Position numbers and translations under genes: made by a program
Origin: Psettodes erumei
Lineage: Eukaryota > Chordata > Actinopteri > Pleuronectiformes > Psettodidae
Reading direction: 5' to 3'
Assembly (NCBI GenBank): GCA_016785225.1
Contig: JAFBJZ010000918.1
Span: 812,001 to 876,000 of the forward strand
DNA length: 64,000 nt
In this document: positions 45,301 to 55,773 of the stretch, one piece after another
How the letters are laid out: each line of letters opens with the position of its first letter
How positions within the stretch are numbered: position 1 is the first letter of the stretch
Notes under the pieces: model-generated
The model's database searches: none
What the model saw: only the letters and a program-made list of their open reading frames with translations
What the model was told of the DNA's origin: nothing

Positions 45301-46945
45301 CTTGTTGGTGTCGCCACGCACCCTGATCCAGCCGGCTAACTGTGGTGTACTGCGCAGCCAGGTCGGCTCGCGCCTCAGGCGTGTCCGGCACAAAAGGAGG
45401 AACCTGAGGACGAGGACAGACCAGAGTAGCATGTGTTACCATCCACGGCAAAGGAGAAGGAGAAGAATCTGTCACTTGTGTCACTTTCTCTTTTTGGTTG
45501 AAATTTACATTTATACGTCACGGTCAGCATGAGCAAACGCAACACATACACCATCATACTTTGCAGCTATAGAAAAACTAAGGTTATGACACAAGAAAAT
45601 CATTAAGTATATATTCATTTGGATCAAACAATTTATCCATGTGTTTTGCAGATAATAATCCTTGTTTTCCAGTGACAGTGGGATTCTTTCTACACGTAAC
45701 TATATGAAATCCTCATATTGCTCACCTTTACTTGTTCGGGTGTATAATATTCTGGTGTCCAATCGGGAATTCTTCCCATCCCTACTTCACCGTTCCCAAA
45801 CTTCTCACAGAAAGCTCCATACTGGGGCTGCGAATGTCCACACCGGTGGGTGTCGTGGAAGGCAACGTAGAGGAAAAACGGCCTCTCCCCACCTCCTGCG
45901 TCATCACCTTCTCCTCTGGTCGCCTCTTTCTGTCGCCTTCGCTCGCCGGCCTCCTCTTTGTGGGTCTGGAAGAACTTGCGGACCAGGAGCTTGATGCGAG
46001 TGATGTTCCTCCCCACCTGGAGGACAGAGCTGTTCTCCTCCGTGTAGGCGAAATCGAAAGGGTACACGGATCCAGGGCCGACGTGCTTCTTCCCGATTAT
46101 ACCTGCAGGAGTGAAAAAAAGAAAGAGAAAAGGTGATGAAAGAACGTGTGTGTGCGTGAGCAGACCTGAGAATAACTGAGGCAACTCTTCGTCGTCGACC
46201 TGTGTGCACGTTGGCCTGGCTGAGGAGCAGCGGCAGACTCCGTACGCCGTCAAAGGAGTTGAAGTGGTGGACCCCCTGGTGAAGCCCGTACATGCCGTTC
46301 TGATGCTGGAAACACAGGACAATCGCGCCTGAACGCTGCACTTTCATGAAGAAACTAGGTGTGTGTGTGTGTGTGTGTGTGCGTTACCTGCGGCAGGCCG
46401 GTGAGGATGCTGGAGCGGCTGGGGGAGCAGCTGCTGACGGACGTGAAGGCGTTGGCGAACACCAGGCTGCGCTGGGCCAGAGAGCGCAGGTGAGGGGTGC
46501 GCACCGCCGAGTTGTTGTACACCTCCGTCTCAAAACCGGCATCGTCGGCTGGGGGAGGGAAAACACAAGGACCCCCTCGTGACGTGCAATGCCGCCAAAC
46601 ACACAAACACGCTTCTACACACGGTCCCTCCTGGTGGTTGCCCTCCCTCGCAGGATCAGGGGGGTGGACAAAATAGTAGAAACACGACCCAGCACAGCGG
46701 TTACGCGTAAAAAAAAATACAAACTGGAGATTTGTGATGAGTAAGGGTTTGCTGCAGGGCTGCTAAATCAGGCCGCAGAAGTTTGAGCTCGGTGAAAAAG
46801 AAATAAACTGGCGACGTGTTTATCTGAGCACGACAATGATGCCGTTCAACAATGACAACTCACCGATGATCAGAAGCACGTTTCTGCTCCTCGCCTCCGC
46901 GGTGCCACAACATGCCAGGATGAGACAGAGCAGCTCCAGCAGCAT
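42392..46945 (-). CDS. sgsh: N-sulfoglucosamine sulfohydrolase (sulfamidase)
   Basis: A lysosomal sulfatase that removes N-sulfate from glucosamine at the non-reducing end of heparan sulfate. Its loss in humans causes mucopolysaccharidosis IIIA. Minus-strand exons: 46945-46864, 46548-46388, 46305-46200, 46102-45726, 45403-45322, 45218-45015, 44059-43896, 43817-43600, 42575-42392, giving 525 aa (human 502). Visible parts are a signal peptide (about 1-18), the metal ligands D29 and D30, the formylglycine motif CSPSR with C68, IIGKKHVGP, HDTHRCGHSQ, the second metal site SSDNGIPF (D294, N295), and the conserved C-terminal WQWETGDPWVC. The length difference comes mainly from a charged insertion at about 164-189 in exon 4. 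All catalytic residues are present. It is head to head with slc26a11, as in mammals. Confidence 0.97.
46359..46381 (-). repeat. (CA)n run at the sgsh exon 2 donor
   Basis: On the sgsh sense strand this is a CA run that starts only 6 bases after the donor (GTAACG) of the 82-base intron 2. Confidence 0.95.
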
Positions 46946-48400
46946 GATGGTGGCGATGGTGAAGAAAGAAAGTTACTTCTCTTGACCGCTCACCAAACTC
47001 TCGGCTGCTCTTTTAAGTCTCGCGACGAGATGCGTCGGCCGGTGCGAATTGTGACACATTTCACGGGAGTTCGTTCAGAGCACACGGCGACGAACACGCG
47101 AAGCGGCCGGACGGGGAGACGACACCGACCCCCGAGGTAAACAACGGCGCTGAAACTCAGCGACTTCCGTGGTCACATGACGGAGGTCACGTGAGGACAG
47201 AAAACAGGAACCGCCGTCTCGCGTCCCATCAGTGGAAGTGATTTCAGTAACGAGGGGAGAGGACGGTTGCGAGAGGACGGATCCGAAAAAAAAAATCACG
47301 GCCCGAGACGCGAAACGATGCTGACAGACGAGGTACTACTCTGTTGTGTCGTTGTTCTGTTCTATTTTATTTTGTTCCATTCTATGGTGTGTTTTTCTAT
47401 TCTGTTCTATTCTAGTTTGTATTGTTTTTCCCCACTTCCCCCTCCTAATTGTGTTTTTATTTATATATATTTATTGTATTTTATTCTCCTGTGATGATTC
47501 TATTTTGTTCAGTCGATTTTTCCGTTGCTTCTCTTCTGCTTTTATTCTGCACAATCATAATTGAGTTTATTCTGTTCTACTGTAACTCTCTTTCTATTTC
47601 AATAACATTTTTCTCCTTCTTCCACTGTGTCAATACAACATCTCATCGCTCCATTAATTGTGGAGGAATATGACACTGTGGAAGCTGGTGACATGTCACA
47701 CTGTCAGCTGAGGGAACTGGCACTTCACATAACAAAAGAGGAATATTTGTGGATATATTTCTTCATCGGGGCTCGTGGGTGACTGTGCATAACTAAACAG
47801 CTGTCTGCTGGCTGTCGTAAAATGATCATTGGTCATAGAGAGGTATGAAAAGCACTGACCTGTCATGTGATCATCATATTATTATAAAGTCCTCAGGGCT
47901 TGTTCGGGTCAAAGGTCACAGACAAATATATGAAATATCTGCCTTGAAGTTAGGGTTACCTTATTAAAAATACTCAACAAACCTGTAAATGGAGCAGAGG
48001 TTTATAGTCTGTAGTTGACTGCTGTAGTTGTAATTGTTAACTTTTTTTCCAATTGTTGTTTCCCTCACACACAGATCAAAGCGTGCGTCTGAAGATATGG
48101 TGCCCGCTCTCTTAGACGTGTTGCGCATTGGTTCCGGAACAACGCGCAGACCAAGTGACGCATGCGTGTGTGTGCGCAGGACCAAGCCTTTGTTGGGTTT
48201 TCCTGAATGCTCTCCCTGCAAAACCTGAGCCAGTGAAGTCCAGCTGCTCGTCCCAAAAGCCAGTGAGTGGCATTTAAAGCTGAGGAGAAAATCCTCATGA
48301 TTTGCCTGCTCACGCATATTTTTTAAAACCCTCTTTATCCCCCTCTGGCATCCTCCTCCCCCCCAGGTTCTCCCTCCTGACCTCTAACCTTTCCCATGCG
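46946..48400. other. Bidirectional promoter region of sgsh and slc26a11
   Basis: The stretch next to sgsh (about 46960-47330) is GC- and CpG-rich and is probably the shared promoter. A 5' noncoding exon of slc26a11 should lie here, because a splice acceptor precedes 48367. Possible donors are at 47138 and 47333, and neither is proven. The rest (47340-48300) is T-rich and probably the 5' UTR intron. Confidence 0.6.
47172..47195. promoter_or_regulatory. Paired CLEAR-like boxes (TFEB-type)
   Basis: GTCACATGAC (47172-47181) and GTCACGTGAG (47186-47195) each differ at one base from the CLEAR consensus GTCACGTGAC, and are 4 bases apart. They lie about 230 bases upstream of the sgsh ATG. TFEB/TFE3 binding at such boxes drives lysosomal genes, and SGSH belongs to that network in mammals. 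Binding here is inferred. Confidence 0.6.
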
Positions 48401-48416
48401 ATGGACCGGCCTTTGA
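48396..48416 (+). other. Short uORF overlapping the slc26a11 start
   Basis: An ATG 5 bases before the chosen slc26a11 ATG opens a 6-codon ORF ending TGA at 48416, in another frame. It may allow leaky scanning or reinitiation control. Seen in sequence; effect unknown. Confidence 0.5.
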
Positions 48417-51400
48417 TGAGGCGAACGTCGGCCCGGGGCTGCTGCTCCTACAGCACCCTGAAGGCCTGGCTGCCCATCCTCTCCTGGCTGCCCAGGTACA
48501 AGCTGAAGTGGTTGCAGATGGACCTGCTCGCGGGCCTCACCGTCGGGCTGACGACCGTACCGCAGGCGCTGGCTTACGCCGAAGTAGCGGGCCTTCCCGT
48601 GCAGGTGGCTCCCGACTCGTCTCATCTGCGATCATTCACCTTTTGGATTCAGTTTTCAATTAGATGAACGTGAAAACTAATTCTGCACGATGAAGCACAA
48701 ACGCCCAAGTGAAATAACAGATAGTAAAACACATTTTTGAGTAATGGAGGGGGTTTAAATGCCATTGTGTTGATAATGGTTTTATAGCGGCACCTGTTGT
48801 CATCCTTCAATCTAAAAGCGTTTCTCTCCATAGTACGGACTGTACTCCGCCTTCATGGGGGGGTTCATCTACACCCTCCTGGGGACATCTAAGGACGTGA
48901 CGCTGGGTCCCACGGCCATTATGTCCCTCCTGTGTTTCTCCGTGGTGGGGGGGCAGCCACGCCGAGCTGTGCTTCTCAGCCTCCTCTGTGGGGTCATCCA
49001 GGCTGTATTGGCATTACTGAGACTAGGTGTGTGTGTGTGTGTGGGGGGGGTCATGAGGTCATGAGGTCATGTGGTAACCTTGTGATACCAGCTGTGGGGG
49101 CTTTCTTAATTAAGTCAAAACTCATTAACGAGCGGACGAATTTTCAGCAAAACGAAACAAGACATTCATCATTCATTCTTCATTCTTCATGATGTGACAC
49201 GTTGTTTTGACCTGAATTTAGGGAGAGCTCTATATCAAAAAACCCATGTCACAGTGTTAATGTAAGTAGATTAAAGCAAATGTTGTCATGGGCAAACTGG
49301 TGTAGGAAGAGAACTGCAGGAACTCAAACAGGATATTAGTGTGCGAGCACCGCACAGCCTCTTCCTCCCACCTCATCTATAACTTCCTGTGCTTTTTAAC
49401 CACACGCTACTTCTCACTCGATCTCAAATATCTTTTTTATTTTTTGTTCCCCGGTCACGCTGCTGTAAAATCCTTCTTTGCTTCACTTGTCCTCTGCAGG
49501 CTTCCTCCTAGACTTCATCTCTTTCCCTGTGATAAAAGGCTTCACTTGTGCTGCTGCTATAACCATTGGCTTTAGCCAGGTTAAGGTGAGAACGGTGCAC
49601 ACGTACACACGTACACGCAAACACACACACACACACACACACACACCAGTTAGCAGGTCCTATGCTCATTACTGTTCTCTGCAGTAAGTCCAGTTTCACA
49701 TTTGAAATGTATAGACGCTTATGGATTTACACTTGACATGTCTGAGGTCACAAACAAAAGAGCCAAGGGCGATTAAATGCTTACTTGACAAAATCATTTT
49801 CAGTTGAAAATAATAGTTAGCTGAATCCCTTTAAAAAATTGTGTTTATATATTTAAAGGAAGAACAGCTGATATATTTTCAAATCTTTTTAATTGGCAAA
49901 CGCTGATAAAATGGATTATAGTTGTGACGTATCAGTTGGGCTTTACACAAGTGTGCAGTTCAAAGAGCAGCCAGGTCTGGTCCTTCCTGGTTCAGGATCA
50001 GCATGTTGAGCTACAGTAGGTTGAACAGAGAAACAACTGAGGGGTGGATTGATGCCAACCATTCCTTGTATTTGGAGCGAGATTATGTAACATTATGTAA
50101 CATTAGAAAGCAAAACCCTCACACCCTTGTTCCTTCAAATGCATATAGAGGGAAACGCCTTTTGTTCACCCACTGTTGACAGTTCGACCAGTTCTACAGC
50201 TTCTCTGTGTTGAGGGTTTTATCGCTCCTGTTGTTTGAGCTTGCAGAACATTCTGGGACTTCATGACGTTCCCCACCAGTTCTTCCAGGAGGTCTACTAC
50301 ACCTTCTACAAGATCCCAGAGGCCAGGATAGGCGATGTGGTCCTGGGCCTGCTTTGTCTCACGCTGCTGGTCATGCTGATGTTCATGAAGACGAATCTGG
50401 GCTCCGACGACGCGCCCCCCTGCTCCAGACTCGCCAGGAAACTGGTGTGGGCCGTCACTACCAGTCAGTACCTGTGTGGTTATGAGCGTGTGTCTGCGTG
50501 TGGACCTGTCCTCTCCACAGTCAAATACAGTAATGACAGCGTTTCGCTGACCGACACTTAACATAATAATATGTGGTAAATACCTGGTCCACTTTTTTTT
50601 TCTTTCCCATTTCTCCTTTTTCTTATCCATCCTGGTCAGTGCGTAACGCTCTGGTGGTCGTGGCCGCATCCTTGGTAGCATTTTCCTGGGAGGCCTTCGG
50701 CCATCACGTCTTCACCATCACTGGGGAAACTCCCCAGGGGCTCCCGCCGTTCATGCCCCCGCCCACCTCAGACACCACAGCCAACGGCACCGTCGTCTCC
50801 TTTGGTGAGATTGTAGAGGTGAGGTGCAAAGGCAAGGGCCGGTATCAGGATCAAGGCAGTGATCAGTGAAATCACTGAGTTGCAACTTTCGCTTCCCCCA
50901 AATCTCTCCGCTTCTAGAGAAACCCAGCTGACTCACTGGTCATGCTGTCTTTGTTTTCTTTCGGCAGGACTTTGGAGGAGGGCTCGCTGTCATTCCCTTC
51001 ATGGGTCTGTTGGAGAGCATTGCTATTGCGAAAGCGTTTGGTAAGTTTTTAATGAAGGGAGTTTTTCATGAAGCCAATGTTGATCTGACAGTCATGGCCC
51101 CCTGAGAAGAATCCTAACGACTTTGACTCTCACTTTTTTGGACTGTTTTGTTTTATGACTGAACACCTTCAAAAATAAGGGCATTCCCACCAGCCTCTGC
51201 TGTGCGGTGTTCATAGATAATCAGCAAACGTTGGCACGAAAACATGCAAAATTAACACTGTGCGCACAGAACACATTGGAGCTGCTTAACACGAGCTTTA
51301 TCAGTGTGAGCATGTCAGCATGCTGCAGATTTTCCAGCTCCTTCAGCAAGTTAAAATGAGTTCATGCAAGCTGTCATGTCGCTTAAGCGTTTTTTTTTTT

Positions 51401-53389
51401 TTGCACATTATATCAGCAGAGGAATCTGAAGAATGAGCGTAGCATGAGACTGTTGGCTGATTTTCATCTCATCGTTTGCCCTCAGCCAGTCAGAACGACT
51501 ACAGGATCGATGCCAACCAGGAACTGCTGGCGATTGGCGTGACCAACATCATGGGTTCCTTTGTGTCGGCCTACCCCATCACGGGCAGCTTTGGGAGGTT
51601 TGTGTGCACGTTGTGTGTCTGTTCGTTTATGCGTGCTTGTGTGTTTGACTGGGTTCACAGTGTTGTGTTTTTTTCCTCGCCTTCAGAACAGCGGTGAACT
51701 CGCAGACCGGGGTCTGCACCCCAGCTGGAGGGATCGTCACCAGTGAGTGTCCACTCTTTCGGATTTCACTTGATCTCTTCCGCCCCCCTGTGGCCATTTC
51801 ATTTTATCTGTAGCTCTCTCCTGCTTCTCCATTTTCTTTCTCCTTGTTGAGATCTCCGTATGTTTAACAGAAGGCCAGAGGTCACGCAGACACAAAGATT
51901 AAGATTAATTTGTCCCTTTTTACTGCCAACCTCCTCTCCACCAACATGCTCTGAAACTACAGAATTCCTTTAGGCTTCAACCATGAATTTTTCCATCACC
52001 CATCAATGATTGAGGAGTCTGAAGAACAAAGGGATGTTGTGTAAACGCTCTCAAAAATGGGTCATCACATAAAGTGCTGCTCCCATATTTATGTATATCT
52101 GCTTTCTTTGGTTTAATCAACATCACATACTTCCTGGTGTCTTTTTGAAGTTTCTGTCTTCAACACCAACTTCCTCTCGCCAATGAAAACACAACAGACA
52201 ATGTCCGTTTATTTGTTTTTCAGATCTGAGCCATCGTCATCCAGTAATTATCTAAGTCTAACCCCCCGTGGGTTTTTGCAGGTGTGATAGTCTTGCTTTC
52301 CCTGGCGTTCCTCATGCCGGCCTTCTACTACATCCCCAAAGCTTCTCTGGCTGCCATTATCATCTGCGCCGTGGCCCCCATGGCGGATTACCACGTCGTG
52401 GCTAAGATGTGGAGGATCCGCAGTAGGTGTTCGCTCAGTGTTGCGCGTCTGGCATGTCTCCCCTTCGTCTGACTGAAGTCTGGCGCTCACGTGTCCTTCC
52501 GCAGAGCTGGACTTGCTGCCTTTTGCTGTGACGTTCCTGATGAGTTTCTGGCAGGTGCAGTACGGCATCATAGGAGGTGTGGCTGTGTCTGGAGCCATGC
52601 TGCTGTACAACGTGGCCAGACCCCAGATAAAGGTACATTTTTGCTTTTACTTTGACTTTTTTGTGTATCTTTGCGCGTCAACAGGGAAACCCATGTGCTT
52701 GTGCTAACAACGTGTGCCTCTTGGGTGCAGGTGACTGATCACGGTGTACTGGTGATGGAGTTGAGCAGTGGCCTCAGTTTTCCCGCCACGGAGTATCTCA
52801 GCCACATCATACACACCCACGCCCTGCGGGGTAAGAATTTATTCGCTAATCGCTCCTTTTTTTGCTCTCCTCCTCCTTGTCATTTACTGACCCATCTTTA
52901 TCGCCTCATCCCCCCCCCCAGCATCTCCTCCAAGGTCATTGGTCCTTGACTGCCATCATGTCAGCACCATAGATTACACAGTGATCAGTGAGCTCAGGGA
53001 CATGCTGAGGCAGTTCAAACTGCAAGGCGTGCAGCTGTTTTTTGCCAGATTGCAGGTATGATTGCCTTTTGTTCACTTCTCATAATATCCATTTGCTATA
53101 TGGCTTATCTACTCAGGGTCGCGGGGGTGCCTGAGTCAATGCCGGCTGCCACTGGGCAAGAGCAGGTTCCAGCCTGGACAGGTCGCCGGTCTGTCACAGG
53201 GCTGCTTCATGTAACAACACACCAAAGTAAATACAATGTCCTTTTCCCTGTTGTCTCTCTTTTTGTCACACACTCCTCCAGCCTTCTGTTCTGGAGGTTC
53301 TCCTTGCAGCGGATCTGCAGGGCCTCAGGTACACAGACAGCGTGGAGGCGGCGCTGCAGACGGAGTCAGACAACCGCACAGATGACTGA
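48401..53389 (+). CDS. slc26a11: SLC26A11 sulfate/anion transporter (SulP family, STAS domain)
   Basis: A multi-pass anion transporter reported to move sulfate and chloride at plasma and lysosomal membranes. Exons: 48401-48604, 48834-49026, 49500-49585, 50247-50463, 50640-50818, 50968-51040, 51486-51597, 51687-51742, 52282-52422, 52505-52632, 52731-52830, 52922-53055, 53282-53389, giving 576 aa (human 606). The SulP signature PQALAYAEVAGLP followed by YGLYSAF spans the first exon junction. Further SulP blocks are GPTAIMSLL, GFLLDFISFPVIKGFT, LLESIAIAKAF, RIDANQELLAIG, GSFGRTAVNSQTGVCTPAGG and FYYIPKASLAAII. A C-terminal STAS domain starts at about 464, with LDCHHVSTIDYT. ANGT may be N-glycosylated. 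The start was chosen for homology. The gene shares a promoter with sgsh, whose product releases sulfate in the lysosome. Confidence 0.96.
49027..49043 (+). repeat. (TG)n run that forms the exon 2 donor of slc26a11
   Basis: The donor GTGTGTGT is itself the start of a TG run followed by a G run. Exon 3 joins correctly only to the first GT. Confidence 0.85.
49586..50246 (+). other. slc26a11 intron 3
   Basis: A 661-base intron. A CA run lies near its donor; the rest is AT-rich with nothing recognised. Confidence 0.75.
49621..49646 (+). repeat. (CA)n run after the slc26a11 exon 3 donor
   Basis: A pure CA run beginning 36 bases inside intron 3, preceded by CA-rich sequence from 49597. Confidence 0.9.
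53079..53205. repeat. Teleost interspersed repeat in the last slc26a11 intron
   Basis: The text TATCCATTTGCTATATGGCT, then ACTCAGGGTCGCGGGGGTGC, then CTGGACAGGTCGCCGGTCTG is a very common fish repeat. Recognised by pattern; the family is not assigned. Confidence 0.7.
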
Positions 53390-55584
53390 CGCAGACGCTG
53401 TTCAGTCACAATCTGGTGAGAAGATGTCTGATGCTGGACAGGAGTAATGTAGCAACAACACTGATCGGTGAGGTTTCCAGTGATCTGGGATCACTGGGCA
53501 GTTACGAAGTTAAAATGAAATTATAACACCTCGATTTATTGGGAGTCAAGTGTGTGGCAACTGCCAGTGACGAAAGTGATGAAATCCCCCCCGACAGTTG
53601 CCGAACTTGATCCAGATTACAACGCTACATCACCGTTGCACAAAAACATGGGACCAGACGTCTAATACTGTGTTTTAGAGTGATTTATAGTGATTTTTAT
53701 AGATGTTTTTAACAGATGTTTCAAAAGATTTGTTTTATTTAACATATGCTGACTTAACGTCACAGTTGCAAAACATGAAATATATGATAACTTCTATTTG
53801 TACGTCAAGAAATACATTTGAAAGAAAGGAAAATAAAAATAAACATGTCTAAAGAAACATGCACTTGTAAAAAAAAATTATGTACATAATAAGGATACAT
53901 CAACTTATAGATGTTTATGAGTAAGATAATGATAGTAGCATACAATATATCACATTAATAATAAACCTAAACTATTGTAATGTAAATGGATGCATTTTAT
54001 ATATGCATTTGAAGGATATTTAGCACTTTGTATCAACGAGGAGTTAATGAGACAAGTATTTTATTTGTTAGGTTTTATGGCTGAAGATACTAGCTGAAAC
54101 CAAAATCTGAATTTACAGAATCTTTTTTTCATCATCAATTCATGAATGAAGTCATCACACAGAAACTGACTGAATTATGTTAAATACCCATATCACCACA
54201 TGTATACAAGGATTTTTTGTGAATAAAAAATGAAAATCTTATGTGTAAGTGTGTGTGTTTGTGTGTGATCATGTACTCCGAAATGTTAGTTTCAGTGAAG
54301 TCGCACAGTTGTACATTTGAACAGAAGACACTGTGTATCAAAAGGTCCGATTGTCGTCAGATTTACTAAGAACATTCATTGCTCTTGAGGGGAGCAGTGA
54401 TCGCAGCAGAACATCTGCAAGAACTCAGGAATATCTGGAAAACGTCTTGAGCAGTTGATCAATCCCATCGGCATTTTCCACAAACAGGGTGGCGTGGGTT
54501 CTAAGGGCAAATATTAAGGCAACATTAACTGTCATTCGAGTTTGAGCAAAACACCAACGCAGTCCAGATGGACCTCCTCAGAACTTTATCTTTGGTCACA
54601 CAGTGGACTTTGATGGCCAGGTGTTTTGATCACCAATTCGTTGTGATGTTTTCGTTTCTTAACATTAGGTAATTTGGCGTCCGATAAGTGAGCTGAAGTA
54701 GTCAAATACATCCTGAGAGGTACACAAACATACACCTTCTTAAGAGTGTGTCTGCGTGCATAAATGAGTGTTGTCTTTGAGGAAGGACCCGGCTGTCCAG
54801 GAGGAAAAGTAGCTTGCTTTCAGCAATGCTCAGAGAACATGGGTACTTGACTGACATAAACTGAGCACTCGAGTCAACCATTTACCTTGGGTACATAAAC
54901 ATAAAAGAATAAATGGGTTTCGAAATATCATAAAAGAAATATCCGGGAAGGAGAACAGTACCAGATACCAGTAAAAAATGATAAGAACACTGTAAATAAG
55001 ACTGTCAATTCCCTTTGTTCTCTCCAGTGCACATTCCAAATGAGCTTTGCTCAGTCAAACTGAGTAAACCTGTGAATGAAAATTTTGAGGTGCAGTCCAA
55101 TGCTCTGATACGTAAGTTGACCTGGATTCAAGATGATTTGATCAAGTGGAGTCAGTCTTATTTTTGTAGCTGTGAACATGGGGAATTATTACAATGGGTC
55201 ATAATTTAGCCAGCAATTCCCACAAATGATGAAACTACTTGTTCCAATGTCTGGAACTATATTTCATGTACAAAAAAATCAATGTAGGCTGGCATTTCAG
55301 TCCCAGCTGTTGACAAAAGGTGGTCATAAATGGACATTAGCACTGGAATGTGCAAAACCAGGTCTCCATTGTGTTTCAACACTGACCTGAGAATGATTGA
55401 GGAATCACTAAACCTCTTGACTCCGGGCTTTGTTTGTGTGCCAGTTCTGTGTGCGCTTTATCCTTACATACTAATTTCGATTAATGAGTAACTCTTTTAA
55501 TGTCAAATGTATCAGTGCTGTCAATGACCCATTTACGCATTTCACCAATGATCTCTTATTGGCCTTCCAGCACGGGAAACAGCC
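53390..55584. other. slc26a11 3' UTR and spacer to the ZP gene
   Basis: AT-rich, without a supported ORF, RNA gene or recognised transposon. It ends at the TATA box of the next gene. Confidence 0.5.
53832..53837 (+). terminator. slc26a11: AATAAA poly(A) signal of slc26a11
   Basis: The first AATAAA after the stop (about 440 bases), with AT-rich flanks and further signals to about 54230. Confidence 0.5.
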
Positions 55585-55590
55585 TATAAA
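55585..55590 (+). promoter_or_regulatory. TATA box of the SRCR/ZP gene
   Basis: TATAAA, followed about 30 bases later by a pyrimidine-rich start region. A noncoding exon 1 (about 55615-55672, donor GGTGAGT) joins to an acceptor at 55757. This strong TATA promoter contrasts with the CpG-type promoters of the other genes and suggests tissue-restricted expression. Confidence 0.65.
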
Positions 55591-55773
55591 TTCTCACACT
55601 CTTACTCACTGAGCACTTTTCACTTCCACCCTTTTTCCACTGACTACTGAATTCCCACACGCTCTCTACAGGGTGAGTACAAAGGAAGGTAAGGACTTAT
55701 TAAGTAGTCATGGCATGAAAATGCAATTTTAAGACCACCTCTTTTTATCATTTTCAGCAAGTTTGTTTCCTGG

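Noticed and set aside
47318..47332. ATG CTG ACA GAC GAG as a first coding exon of slc26a11
   Set aside because: Joined to the exon at 48367 it stops after a few codons, so at best it is a 5' UTR exon with a short uORF.
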